Origin: Thamnidium elegans
Taxonomy: Eukaryota > Mucoromycota > Mucoromycetes > Mucorales > Mucoraceae
Direction of reading: 5' to 3'
Length of the DNA stretch: 64,000 nt
Assembly (NCBI GenBank): GCA_025201345.1
Contig: JAIXMG010000001.1
Span: forward strand, 1,922,001-1,986,000
Shown here piece by piece: positions 33,420 through 45,200 of this stretch; position 1 is the stretch's first letter; each line of letters starts with the position of its first letter. The notes beneath the pieces were generated by a model. It did no database searches and was not told the DNA's origin. It worked only from the letters and a program-made list of their open reading frames with translations. The translations under genes were made by a program, and so were the position numbers.

Positions 33420-34830
33420 TTTTGAGACATAAAAATATACTTATGCAGATGCATTTCAACACTACATAGTATGTTAGAAAAAGGGACATTAAACCATCCT
33501 GCTACAAATGCTTACATACACTTATAGATATTTATATATCTTCTTCCTTGGTTGTTTTTTGGATCAAAAGGGTTTAAAGATTTTAAAAACTTTTACATAT
33601 TAGAGACAGATAATGAATTATTCTATTTTGCGAATATCAAGTTAGTTATTCTTATGATGGAAATAAATGTACAGTAGAGGTGGTTAAGCCCGCTCTTGCA
33701 CTGTTCTTGCACCTTTTTTTATTTTTATTATGGGTGGGTCAAAAACCTATCAATGGTGATAGAGGTAACAAATAAAGCCTAATACGATTTTTTTTTTCAA
33801 AGTGCAAAAGCAATTCAAAAACGGTCTTGATCACATCTAATAAATTGGTTAATTCTTGGCACACCGCCATTTATACCACCCGTGCCAATTTAGGGAAACT
33901 CTTACATCGATGCCATCATACCATAAGGGAATATTTAGACATTTGATAATATAAAAGGCACTTGCTTGTATATGAATTCATTGTTAAAAAAAAAGGAAAG
34001 GAAAAAAAAAGATGGAATAAATAGGTGATTTAATCGTGATAAAAAAGGGGGCTTATTTAACTATGATAAAATGGAGGTTTATTCAACTACGATAAAAAGG
34101 ATTTATTTTATCATCTTGATATTTATATCACAATTTCCTTTCTCGCGATACTAAAAAAAAGTCGTTTTTACATGTAAAAAACCTGTTATTGTAAATGGTG
34201 TTGCGACGATCTGACTTTTTATAGTTGTAGGCGCTCTGTTGCGGGGATGCATAATGCGATCGAGACTAATGACGACGTCTAGAGACACTTTTTTTTTTTT
34301 TTTTTTTTTTTGGAAAGAAATCAGATTGATTCAAGATAAGCAGAATTATAAATTGTGTTAATTTGTATTATTTGCCCGTATAATTTCTTTGTCGTTGTAA
34401 TGTATACTTATACATCATATCATGTAGTTTAAATATCACCACGAAGATAGAACCAGTACTCACGGTACCAGTTCGCATGAGTTCAGAATTCAAGCGAACC
34501 AATTTGTGCTGATCTCAAAACCAAATCACGCTTTCCATTTTTTTCATTTTGCACGACAATAACAAAACGTTTGTGCTACAGTGCCACAATATGTTTGGAG
34601 AAAAAAAAACAACGGCGTGTCCTATCAGAAGATATACCTTGCTTTTTATTTCTAATATTCTGTAACATATATAATCTCTACCTATCGGCCGCCGCTATAA
34701 ATAAGAAAGAAGAAAAAAAGGATATATAGCATCGTTTGAAATAAGGGGAGGGAAATGTTTATTAAGTTACAAACGATCATCTAATAATAAATACATAGAA
34801 AAAAAAACAATAACAAAGAAAGCTGGAAAC
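33420..34830. other. Intergenic, no gene
   Basis: About 1.4 kb. Includes three degenerate 25-bp repeats (34021-34115) and a T run (34290-34311). No coding frame or RNA gene recognised. Confidence 0.4.
34021..34130. repeat. Degenerate tandem repeat, about 26 bp, three to four units
   Basis: Units of the form TTATT(T/C)AACTA(T/C)GATAAAA(A/T)GG repeat at about 34024, 34051 and 34077, with a partial unit to 34130. Confidence 0.5.
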
Positions 34831-37283
34831 TTATTGCACCAACTCAGGGATATTATAATAAAGATCGAGACTTTCAGGGTTAACTAAAGTACCAGTAGCA
34901 GTAACCTTTTGTCCAGAAAGAATCTTCTTTACAGCAACCTCGACCTTTTTTCCGTTGATGGTATACTATAAAATAGAAAATAAAATTTAGTGTTTAACTC
35001 ACTTACAAATTGTAATTGTTTACTTACAGGAATGTCGGAAATAGCAAGTACAAATGCAGGTACATGTCTAGGAGTTAATTCGGCACGAATAGTAGTCTTG
35101 ATTTTCTTTACCAACTCATCAGTAACCTTTGCCTTGCTATCCTTCATCTTTAAGAATAAAATGACACGTTCGTCGTCTTCATTCTTAATCTTTTGACCGA
35201 CACACAAAGTATCTTCAATACCGTTTTCGATATTTAACTTGTCTACAACGTTATAAATTTCGGCACTACCAAATCGAACACCGTTAGGGTTGAGTGTACC
35301 ATCTGATCTACCCAGCATAACAACGCCACCAGTATTGGGATTGATCCAAACAAAGTCACCATGATACCAAATATTAGGGTATACATCAAAGTAAGCACTC
35401 TTATACTTGGATCTGGCAGGACCATCACCATACATCTCTACAGGCATACAGGGGAAGGGAGTAACACAGACTAAATCAGCAGGCTCAGCGAATACGGGCT
35501 TGTTAGCATCGGCCCAAGATTGGATGTTCATACCAAGGCAGATAGATTGGATTTCACCGCGGTAAACGGGAAGAGCAGCATTATGGCCAGCAAAGAGGGA
35601 ACAGATATCTGTACCTCCAGTAATACTACCCAACATAATATCCTTCTTGATATGCTGATATACGAAGTCGTAACTCTCGGGCTTTAAAGGAGAACCAGTA
35701 GAGTAAAGAGCCTTAAGTGTATCCAACTTGCAAATTTCCACTATTTAAAAAATAAAATAAGTACGCGCTTCAAGAAAAAAAAAATCCCCCAGCAATAATA
35801 AAAAAACTTACTAGGATGAACATTGGCTTCTTGAACTGATTGAATATACTTGGCAGATGTACCGAAGTGAGTGACCTTTAATTCGTCAACAAGCTCCCAT
35901 AAAGAGGTGGGAGCAGGCTTGAATGGACTACCATCCCAAAGAACAATAGTAGCACCAACACTTAATCCACTGACAAGCCAGTTCCACATCATCCAACCAG
36001 TAGTGGTATAATAAAAGAAGACATCATCAGGTCCCATATCACCATGGATAATATGCTCTTTCTTCAATTGAAGTAAAAGACCGGCACCTGAATGAACAAT
36101 GCACTTGGGCAAACCAGTAGTACCAGAACTGAACATGATAAATGCAGGATGATTGAAAGGTAATTGAGCGAATTCGATCTCAGAAGGTAACTTGGATTCG
36201 GGAACAGTCTGTAAAAAGTCGAACCAAGAGACACTAGAAGGAATATTATACTTTTCTAATTCTAATTCACCAACGAAGGGAATGATAACTACCTTCTTGA
36301 TACAAGGAAGACCTATAATAAACTATATTAGGCTGTGTAATTCACTTAGATAAGATATATTTACCTTTAACGACTGTTTCGAGTTTAGGAATGTGGTTTA
36401 ATGTTTTACCGTTATAGATAACAGAGTTTACAGAAATCAATACCTTGGGTTGGATCTGAGCAAACCGATCAAGGACACCCTATTAAATTGTCGAAGTGAG
36501 TCAATTTTTTCCCACGGGTGTGTCATAATTTTTTTTTTTTTTTGTACTTACTGTGGTTCCAAAATCGGGTGAAGTAGAACTACCGCGAAAAAAAAAAAAC
36601 TATGATTTAATACAATATTCTTTATATCCTTTTTTTTTTTTTTTTTTTTTTTACCTCCAGATAGCGCCAATACTGGTAGTGGCCAACATGGCGATAATAG
36701 CCTCAGCACAATTAGGAATGTATGCAGCGACACGATCGCCCTTTTCAACACCCAATGATTTCAAAGCTTCAGCAAACTTTAAAACATCTTTATAAAGTTG
36801 TCCATAAGTAATGAAGCGTCTACCATGACCTTCACCTGTGGCAATAATAGCTACCTTTTCAGAATCCTTTTTAGCCCACAACATATTTTCAGCTAAATTA
36901 AGGCGAGCGTCTTTAAACCAAACGGGAATATTATCCATTAATTCAGTTGTATCCAAAACATGAGAACCTTTCTTGGAAGCAATAATGTTTGTAAAGTCCC
37001 AGACTTCAGACCAGAAAATATCTGGCTTTTGAACAGACCATTTCCAAAGAGCTTGATAATTATCTAATATATAGAGTTAGGTTTCTCGGTACGTTTTCAA
37101 ACATAAAAAAAAAAAAAAAAAAAGACTGTATTTCATACCCAGTTTCAAATCTTGATATTTGGTTTGCATAAGAACTCTGAATTTCTCCATTTGAGTATCT
37201 TGAGGGTTTGAAGGAGTCCAAAGACATTTGGGGTTAGTAGGCAAAGAGTTATCTGTCAAGGTAGATACGATTTCAGTGGTCAT
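34831..37283 (-). CDS. Acetoacetyl-CoA synthetase
   Basis: Adenylate-forming ligase activating acetoacetate to acetoacetyl-CoA with ATP, feeding sterol and lipid synthesis and ketone use. Start at 37283 ([20 protein letters not shown]). N-terminal ACAS_N-type region with [19 protein letters not shown] and [18 protein letters not shown]. Core motifs: [18 protein letters not shown] (P-loop-like A3), [69 protein letters not shown] (A8) and, in the last exon, [18 protein letters not shown] with the A10 lysine. These are closer to acetoacetyl-CoA synthetase than to acetyl-CoA synthetase. About nine exons, with poly-T intron tracts at about 36532-36543 and 36631-36652. Stop at 34831. Complete. Confidence 0.93.
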
Positions 37284-38140
37284 TTTTAAGGAGGTTTGAA
37301 AGAGAAAGAAAAAAAAAAGTGTTGATAAAAATAAAGAGATAAAAAAGAGAGAAGCTGCTCTATTTGTATATTTCAAGACCGTGGGATAATTCAATTGCCT
37401 AGTTCACGGCCAACAGGCGTTTAAGCAGATATCAACAGTCACTACAATCCTTTTTGTGTTACGCGTATACAGAGATGGAAACCAGGAATTTCAACCAAGA
37501 TATGTATTATTTTCACATACATTTACCCAATTTCGTATCACAAGTAACTCTTAAAATACGTTACCTTCCCCCTTGAACCCCAATTTAGGCAAGGTCAGTT
37601 TAATTCTTAAATATAAACACTGTAAGGAGTTGAATAAAATGAATCTTTCTTATCTCTTTTTTTACTATGAATTTTTGTGTGCGCATGTCTAATTAGGAGC
37701 CATAGTTAACCGTTGTAATGGACGTCATAGAGCATATATATTGTTAAAATATATATCTCGATCAATGTACGCCATGACGCATAAAAATATCTCCTTCATT
37801 AGCTAACAGATAATAATGTAAAGAAAAGAAATATAAACTAAAGTAGTTTTTCTTTTATTTATCCGAAAATAAGCTTTTAATATGTATATTAACCGATTAT
37901 AATTCGAATAGCAAAAGCAAAAAAAGGTACATTATTTGAGATAATCAACTGTTATGTGACTTCTTTAATTTAAGGATATTTCGCAGACGGCGCGTCATCG
38001 GACAGTCACAATATACAGTCCTTCATTTTTGTGCCTAGCAAAAATTCTGGTCTTTCAATCCCGAAAATTAAATAACAAGGCGTAACAAGGCCTTCAAGTG
38101 ATATAAAAAGAAAGTTTCCACTAAAAAGACTTCAAAAAAT

Positions 38141-38173
<33 letters not shown>

Positions 38174-38198
38174 ACCCACAAAAAAAAATTATAGTACT
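37284..38198. promoter_or_regulatory. Divergent promoter region, acetoacetyl-CoA synthetase / PPR gene
   Basis: About 915 bases between divergent starts. A 24-nt T run lies about 25 bp before the PPR start. No defined factor site could be assigned. Confidence 0.3.
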
Positions 38199-40175
38199 AT
38201 GCGTAAGTCTACGACTCATTTAAACCATGCGTCTAGATTTCTAAGTACAACTGTAGATAGTGGGTCAGTGATACCAACGACATGTAGACGAAATTCACAT
38301 TTAAGGGCCTTGGTTCATACTTTCCCACTAGACCCACCAAAACACATACCCCATCATAGACGATCGACATTAATTAGAAGCATGTCCACCTCGGTGGCAA
38401 CGATAGAAAACTCGAGCCTACCAGCGACGCAAGTGACAGGCGTAAAGAAAATGACAACCCCAACAAATTCGACAAGGTTACAGGGCTCGCTCAACTTATT
38501 TAATTTATCAGATACAGTCGTTTTAGCCGATCTAGATCTTGCCATTCAAACTCGAAATGCAGATAAAGCTTGGTCCTTATTTTCCACACTAGCTTCGAAA
38601 CAAGAGGTCCCCTTTACAATGTGTTGTTCCTTATATGCACTATTAAATTTTTGTAAGCGATTAGCAGGTGGAGCCAAACAAGCAACTAAACTTCGTCAAC
38701 GTCAACTTGATCAATTACTGGATTATGTAGAAAAAAATAATTCGACCTCGTTATTTTTATCGTCAATACAAGAAATACCTATTTCAAGCCATAAACAACT
38801 TTTACGAGCAATTCGAGTACAGGATCAAAGAGAAGCGTGGCACTTGTTTTATAGTCGGATTCATAAGATATCTGGCACCACAATAGAAAAATTACCTAGA
38901 AATACTTGTATCAAATTTATGTTATTTATAATGAAGGATAAAAACTTAGACAGAAATCAACTCAAGTCGCGATTGCAATTGATTGCTTTACATGGAGCAG
39001 GGACGAGTGAATATGATAGTCGGTATATGTCTGCATCGGATGTTTTACGTATTGCATATATCTGTTATGGATATGAAAGGAGTAAACAAACAGCACACGA
39101 TTTAATTGACGAATTTGTAATGGGTATTATGAAAAAGAAACAATCGATTCGAGCAGATGCACTAGATGAATTAATATGGAGGATACTTGGAAATCAGGAT
39201 ATATCAAAAGCACGTCAGGTGTTAGATACAATAAAAACCAAGTATGCGAATAAGATAGATGTAAATGAAATGGTATTTGTGAATTTGATGAATGCGTACA
39301 GGCGGCAAAAGAACTACCACGAGTCCTTGAAGTTATTTGAACAATTACTAGTAGAAACACGACCCACAACTAAATCATTTAATGCAATTTTGCAAATATT
39401 TGCAGCTCAAGGATCAGTGGATAGAGCTAGTTACATATTTGAGTCAATGAATCAGTTGGGAGTGAAACCAGATACAGCTACATACACAGAACTTATTCGT
39501 GCTAATACAAATCATCTTAAAACATGCATTTATTATTATGAACATATGATTCAAAATGGTATTCAACCCAACGTTTATACTTTTAGTGCTCTTATTGAAG
39601 CATCATCAAGAAAAAACGATATCAAATCTGTACTTGGATGGTTCCAAACCATGTTAAACTTAAACGTGCAACCTAATCAAGTAGTTATATCCTGTATATT
39701 AAAATCTCTTTCAAAACAACATGCAGAGTACCCCAATATGCCCGAAGCTGTAATTCAAATCGCTCACCAAGCTGCAATGGCTGGTATCAAAACTGATGCG
39801 GCACTTTATACCATCCTGTTGAAAATGCAGGCCGAATCTATTGGAATCGAGGGTGCACTCAAAATTCATCGGGATATGTTGGCTCAATCAGTCGAACCCA
39901 ATGCCTATACATATACTATTTTAATTGATGCTTGTGGAAAACATAGAATGCCTGAAACTGCTGAAAAAATATTCGAATTAATGAAAAAGAGTATTCGCCA
40001 TCAGCCTAATACCGTTACTTATACTGTATTGATGGATGCATGGTCTATAGTTAATAGAAGAGAAAAGGTCGAGGCTCTAATTTCAGATTTCCTAAAAGAG
40101 TGTAAATCTGATAAATCTGGTAGATTATGGCTTGACAACAGAATTCGTGAGAGGCTGAAATCAAGATGTTGTTAG
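38199..40175 (+). CDS. Mitochondrial pentatricopeptide-repeat protein (658 aa)
   Basis: Intronless, 658 residues. The N-terminus (MRKSTTHLNHASRFLSTTVD) is basic and Ser/Thr-rich, as in a mitochondrial targeting sequence. The first half is alpha-helical and divergent. From about residue 340 clear PPR repeats follow: VNEMVFVNLMNAYRRQKNYH, TTKSFNAILQIFAAQGSVDR, PDTATYTELIRANTNH, PNVYTFSALIEASSRKNDIK, PNAYTYTILIDACGKHRMPE and PNTVTYTVLMDAWSIVNRRE. Such proteins bind organellar RNA. The exact role is not assignable. Not similar in detail to the PPR gene at 11947. Confidence 0.85.
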   Translation: MRKSTTHLNHASRFLSTTVDSGSVIPTTCRRNSHLRALVHTFPLDPPKHIPHHRRSTLIRSMSTSVATIENSSLPATQVTGVKKMTTPTNSTRLQGSLNLFNLSDTVVLADLDLAIQTRNADKAWSLFSTLASKQEVPFTMCCSLYALLNFCKRLAGGAKQATKLRQRQLDQLLDYVEKNNSTSLFLSSIQEIPISSHKQLLRAIRVQDQREAWHLFYSRIHKISGTTIEKLPRNTCIKFMLFIMKDKNLDRNQLKSRLQLIALHGAGTSEYDSRYMSASDVLRIAYICYGYERSKQTAHDLIDEFVMGIMKKKQSIRADALDELIWRILGNQDISKARQVLDTIKTKYANKIDVNEMVFVNLMNAYRRQKNYHESLKLFEQLLVETRPTTKSFNAILQIFAAQGSVDRASYIFESMNQLGVKPDTATYTELIRANTNHLKTCIYYYEHMIQNGIQPNVYTFSALIEASSRKNDIKSVLGWFQTMLNLNVQPNQVVISCILKSLSKQHAEYPNMPEAVIQIAHQAAMAGIKTDAALYTILLKMQAESIGIEGALKIHRDMLAQSVEPNAYTYTILIDACGKHRMPETAEKIFELMKKSIRHQPNTVTYTVLMDAWSIVNRREKVEALISDFLKECKSDKSGRLWLDNRIRERLKSRCC

Positions 40176-40273
40176 AACAAAACAAAACAAAAACAAAAAA
40201 GAAGCTCACTTATCCCTTTTGTAATATAATTTAATAATAAAAAAAAATAGACTTTTTGCTACACTTAATTTAT

Positions 40274-41765
40274 TTATAAGTTGGACTTGTTGACTGAACC
40301 ATAAATGTCTACACCCCAAATGGACGATGGATCAAGTAAGCGTTGTGGTACGTTTGTTTTTGTCATGGTTTGGAGAGCATTAAAATCTCGTTCAGTTAAT
40401 TCAATTACTTGAAAGTTTGAAATAATACGAGAAGGTGTTACAGATTTAGGAATAACAGAACAACCACGACGAATACCCCAAGATAAAAGTACTTGAGCAG
40501 GAGTAGCGTTATTACGCTCGGCAATATCAAGCTAAATGTATAAAATATCAATAAACGTGGTTTAACTATTATATAAATACTATACTTACCACAATTGGTT
40601 CTTCCATTACAGGGGAGCCAGTACTACCTAAAGGAGAATATGCCATGACTTTAAAGGAGTGTTAGAGATAACATCACAAAAAAAAAAAAAAAAAAAATGT
40701 TACCGTGGACACCATTCTTTTGACAAAAATCTACTAAATCAGGTTGAGAGAAATAGGGGTGTAATTCAACCTATTTTAATAAAATAAACTGTCAGAATTT
40801 AATTAAACAAATACAATTAATAATGTACCTGGTTGACAGCAGGAGGAAGTTTACAATTTTTCAACAGACGATCTAATTTTTCAATATTAAAGTTACTGAC
40901 ACCTATGGCACGGGCTTTACGTAATTCAACTAATTTCTCCATCGCCTATTGAGATTGTGTGTAACGATAAGTGTGTGTTTGATCTTATAAAGGCAATCAA
41001 GATTTGTCAGTGTGAATACTTACAGAATATGTATGAATATAATCCATGGTAGGGTCCAAAATAATATTACTATTTTCATCTTTAGGAAAATTAGATTTGG
41101 ATGCTTTGAAAGCAACTGGCCTGTGATGATTATTATTTAGTTTAAGATCGTTAGGTTATTTAATGTCATAATATACCAGTGCATAAGATATAAATCAACG
41201 TAGTCTAATTGAAGATTTTCAAGAGAAGCATTCATAGCGCTTTCAACAAGGTCAGGCCGATGACTAGTATTCCAACTATATATACATACATAAGGAGTTA
41301 ACAAATAGGGATTAATATGTTTATATAAACTTAACTTACAGTTTTGTAGTTACGAATAATTCCTCTCGAGGGACACCACTGTTTTTAATCGCCAGTCCAA
41401 CCTCCTTTTCATTTCGGTCTACGTATAATTATTATATTTTCCATTCTCGAAAGAAATACACGAGATTTATTGATATATTTATACTTACAAACATATGCTG
41501 TATCAATGTGTCTATACCTATTTATTGGGTTTATAATTAAGAAAGATAACGAGATATAAATAAACAAAGATATTTTACCCTGCTTTGATTGCGATTAATA
41601 CGGCATCATAGACTTCATTTGGCTTTGATTGCCAACTACCAAGCCCTACAGCTGGCATAATGACCCCATTGTTGCTAAGATACATAAATAAATTGAATTA
41701 AAAAAAAAGGGTTGATAAGGCAAATTTAAATATAGTTACAGCTTAAATGTAGTACTAAAAGACAT
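40274..41765 (-). CDS. Aldo/keto reductase
   Basis: NADPH-dependent carbonyl reductase of the AKR superfamily, GCY1/YPR1-like. Start at 41765, [20 protein letters not shown], joined by an intron after AAGCT. Catalytic tetrad visible: Asp and Tyr in HIDTAYVYRNEKEVG, Lys in VTTKLWNTSH, His in [13 protein letters not shown]. Cofactor motifs [18 protein letters not shown] and [14 protein letters not shown]. About eight short exons with GT-AG introns. Ends SNKSNL-like at 40274. Length and motifs are typical (about 320 residues). Substrate not assignable; glycerol, xylose or aldehyde reduction are typical of relatives. Confidence 0.92.
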
Positions 41766-42218
41766 GTTAAAAAATAATAAAAAAAGAGTAAAGGTGATAT
41801 ATAGTAGAACGAGGTTGGGTTTTATTTTAAGCGTGATACGAACCAAATTGCCAGCAAGCAGTAATTAAACTAGTCACGGTGCAAACCACCACCTTATTAT
41901 TTATATATTATAATTATTTTTCGTCATATTTTTCCCTCTTATCCCTTCCTTCCCTTTTTTGCTCTTTCTCTTTTTCTCTTTTTTTTTTTCCTATCTTTTT
42001 ATAGTAAAAGGAAAAAGAAAAAAGGAAAGAAAAGAAACAAAAAAAAAATACCTATATAATTTATACATGTCTCAATTGAGTTTAGCAATTGTACAGTAAA
42101 CCTTTTTTTTTTAATATTTTGCTTCTTTATTATTTGAAACAAAAAAAAAAAAGTACCAACTATAGAAACAACATTATATACATACATTCCTTAATTTATA
42201 CACAATATTAATAACTAA
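41766..42218. promoter_or_regulatory. Divergent promoter region, aldo/keto reductase / Num1-like gene
   Basis: About 450 bases rich in pyrimidine runs near 41930-42000 and purine runs near 42001-42045. No specific site assigned. Confidence 0.3.
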
Positions 42219-45200
42219 ATGAGTTCACCTCCCCCAAAACACTCCTTATCGTCACCTACATCAGGTAATACCCCTCATCCTGTCTTACCAACACCTTCAT
42301 CTTCTACATCTGTTTCAATTCGTCAGAATAATAAAACTTCTCAGCTGAGACAGGAGCTAGAGCAACAACTAGTAGAAAAGCAAAAGCAATTGCAGGAATC
42401 AAGTAGCGGAATTGGAAAAAATGTATTAGCAAGACAAGTTAGTCAGCTTCAAGATCGAATTAAAGAGATAGATTCTAGTTCAACGGATGAAGTACAACCT
42501 ATTTCTGTGGATAGGTTAAGGTCTCTTGAAAGAGACCCAGCTTCTTATAGATCTCATCCATTATCACCTGGTATGTCTTCTATGCGTAATAAAGAGAAGG
42601 TAAAACTCCTTTTATACTTTATGGTTCGTTACCTTATTAAACTCCTTTTTTTATATTATTACTATTACTATTATTATTATTGTTGTTGTTATATAGCTAC
42701 TGAATACACGTTCAGCTGCAGGTTTAGACCCTTTACCTAGTCCATCAGCTTCTACACTTTTACCTCCAACGCATGGTCATGATTCTACATCCTTATTACC
42801 TTTACCTCCGCCACCTACTGGTTCAACTCCAACTAAGCGCCGTTCAAAGATACCGAATACTGACCGTAGGAACACCGATATCGAATTTGCTACAGAAATT
42901 GGTCAGGGGTTATTACTAGAGGTTAGAAAGATGCAGGCTTTATTACAAGAGAAGGAGGAAAAGTTAAGAACGCTTGAAAATCAAAAGGCTGATTTAGAAA
43001 GAGCTGCCGAAGCTATGGCAAAACAAATGCGTCAAAGAGAAGAAAATGAAGGTTTGTTTTTTATTTATTTTTATATTACTACCAAAAGAACAAAAGAAAA
43101 ACTAAGTATACTTTTTTTTTTCAATATAGAAAAACTAAAAGAAGAAACTTGGAACCTTGAATTAGCGAAACAAGAATTAACTATTAGTGTAACTGAACTT
43201 CAGCAAAATCTGAGTAAAGCTAATGTAGAACAAAATAAATTAGCCAAGCAAGTCAATACACTAAGGACAGAAATTGAGCAACTACGTGATAAAGAAGAAA
43301 AGTTAACACATTCTATTGATAACATGAAACAACGTCATGAACAAGACATGTCTTCTATTCGTCGTCACGCTGCAGCAATCCAACGTGAAAAAACAGATCA
43401 ATCTAAGCAAATCGAAGCTTTAACTTCAGAGTTGGCAATTGCCAAAGCTCAATCTCGTATTCACAAGCACGTTGTATCTGAACCGGAGCCAACTACACAC
43501 TCTAGCGAAGCTACAGATGATCAAACAACTAGTGTACTTGCTGTTAAAAACGATACATCGCCTTCTTCTTCACCACCTTCTTCACCAAAGCAAACACCAA
43601 CTCGTAACCAAGCTATGGAAGTAGAAACCCTAAAGACTTCTTTAGCTCATGCACATCGTATGGTTTCAAACTTACGATCCAATCTTCATAAAGAAAAAAC
43701 CGAAAAATTCGAATTTAAGAAACTTTTAGCGGATTCACAAGAAACGATTGAACAATTACAAAATGACCCTCGTATGTGGGTAGATGCTGGTCCCGCACGT
43801 GGTAACTCTACTTCAAACGTATTTTCAAGAGAAGATGGATTACCTAGTCGACGATCACACAAGGCATCAACTTCATCTACAACGCGTCGACGTGTTAAAA
43901 AGAACAGTACTGCTGGTCGTAGTAAATTAAAACCTCCTCATCTTGGTCCTGTAGGTGACGACTCTGTTTATTCATATGCTTCCATGTCTGAAGACAGCGA
44001 AGACGTTGATAGTTTTGAAGAAAGTGATGCAGGTTTTGAAAATGTAAGTAGTAAAAAAAAACATATGTTTACTCCATTGTCTTCAGAGCTATCTCAAAGT
44101 CAATTGCAGGATCATAAACCCATCATGATCGATGCTCAGGTTAATACAGAACCCTTGGATGATTTCATGTTACCTACATCTGTTTTAGAAAATTCTCAGG
44201 TCGAGTCACCTCAAGTCACTGGGTCTCTTGGAGATGAATTAGGTAGAGCCATGTCACAAAAATCTCCTAAAGGGGACGAAATGTCCTTAAACCACATGGC
44301 CGGCGGTTTAATCGCTGGTGCTGGTGCTGCTCTCGGTATCGAAGCATTAAAAAAGAAAGCCGGTATCGAAATCTCTACTCAAACAGAATCTCAACTTGAA
44401 GTTCATGAAATTTCTATTCAAACTGAGCCACTTTCATTACAAGAAGAAGCCACTGCTACTATTTCAGTTGCCCCTACCATTATTAAATTAGATATGGTAT
44501 CTCAACCTTCTATGAATGTCGAACCTGAGGACCCAACAATTGCTCTTGCTGCTACTGCTGCGGCTATTGCTGCGGCTATCGCTGCTTCTCGTTCTGAGGC
44601 TTTAGAAGCCGCTGTTGATTGTTCAACTCAATTTGATTCAGAAATTGCTCTTGCTGATACTGAGGCTCTTATTGCTGAATCACGCACCAAGGCGCTCGAA
44701 GCTGCTGTAGATGGATCTACTCAATTTGATTCTGAAATTGCTCTTGCCGATACTGAAGCTCTGATCGCTGCTTCTCGTGCAAAAGCTTTGGAATCTGCTG
44801 TTGACGGATCTACTCAATTCGATGCGAAAATTTTGCTTGCTGAAACAGAAGCACTTATTGCTGCATCTCGTGCCAAGGCCCTTGAATCTGCCGTAGAAAC
44901 ATCTACTCAATGTGATGAGCCAGTTGAAGATCCTTCTATTGCTCTTGCTGCCGCCGAAGCCTCCGCCGCTGCTACTGCCGCTGCAGTTGCTGCTGGTATT
45001 GAAGAATACCGTGCCAATGCTTTAGCGTCCTCTGTTGATTGTGCTATTCAATCTGAACCCGAAGATCTCTCTATTGCTCTTGCCGCCACTGCTGCTGCTA
45101 TTTCTGCTGCTCGTGCTGAAGCCTTAGAATCTTCTATCGATTGTTCCACTCAATATGATGAGCCTGTTGAAGATCCTTCTATTGCTCTTGCTGCTGCCGA

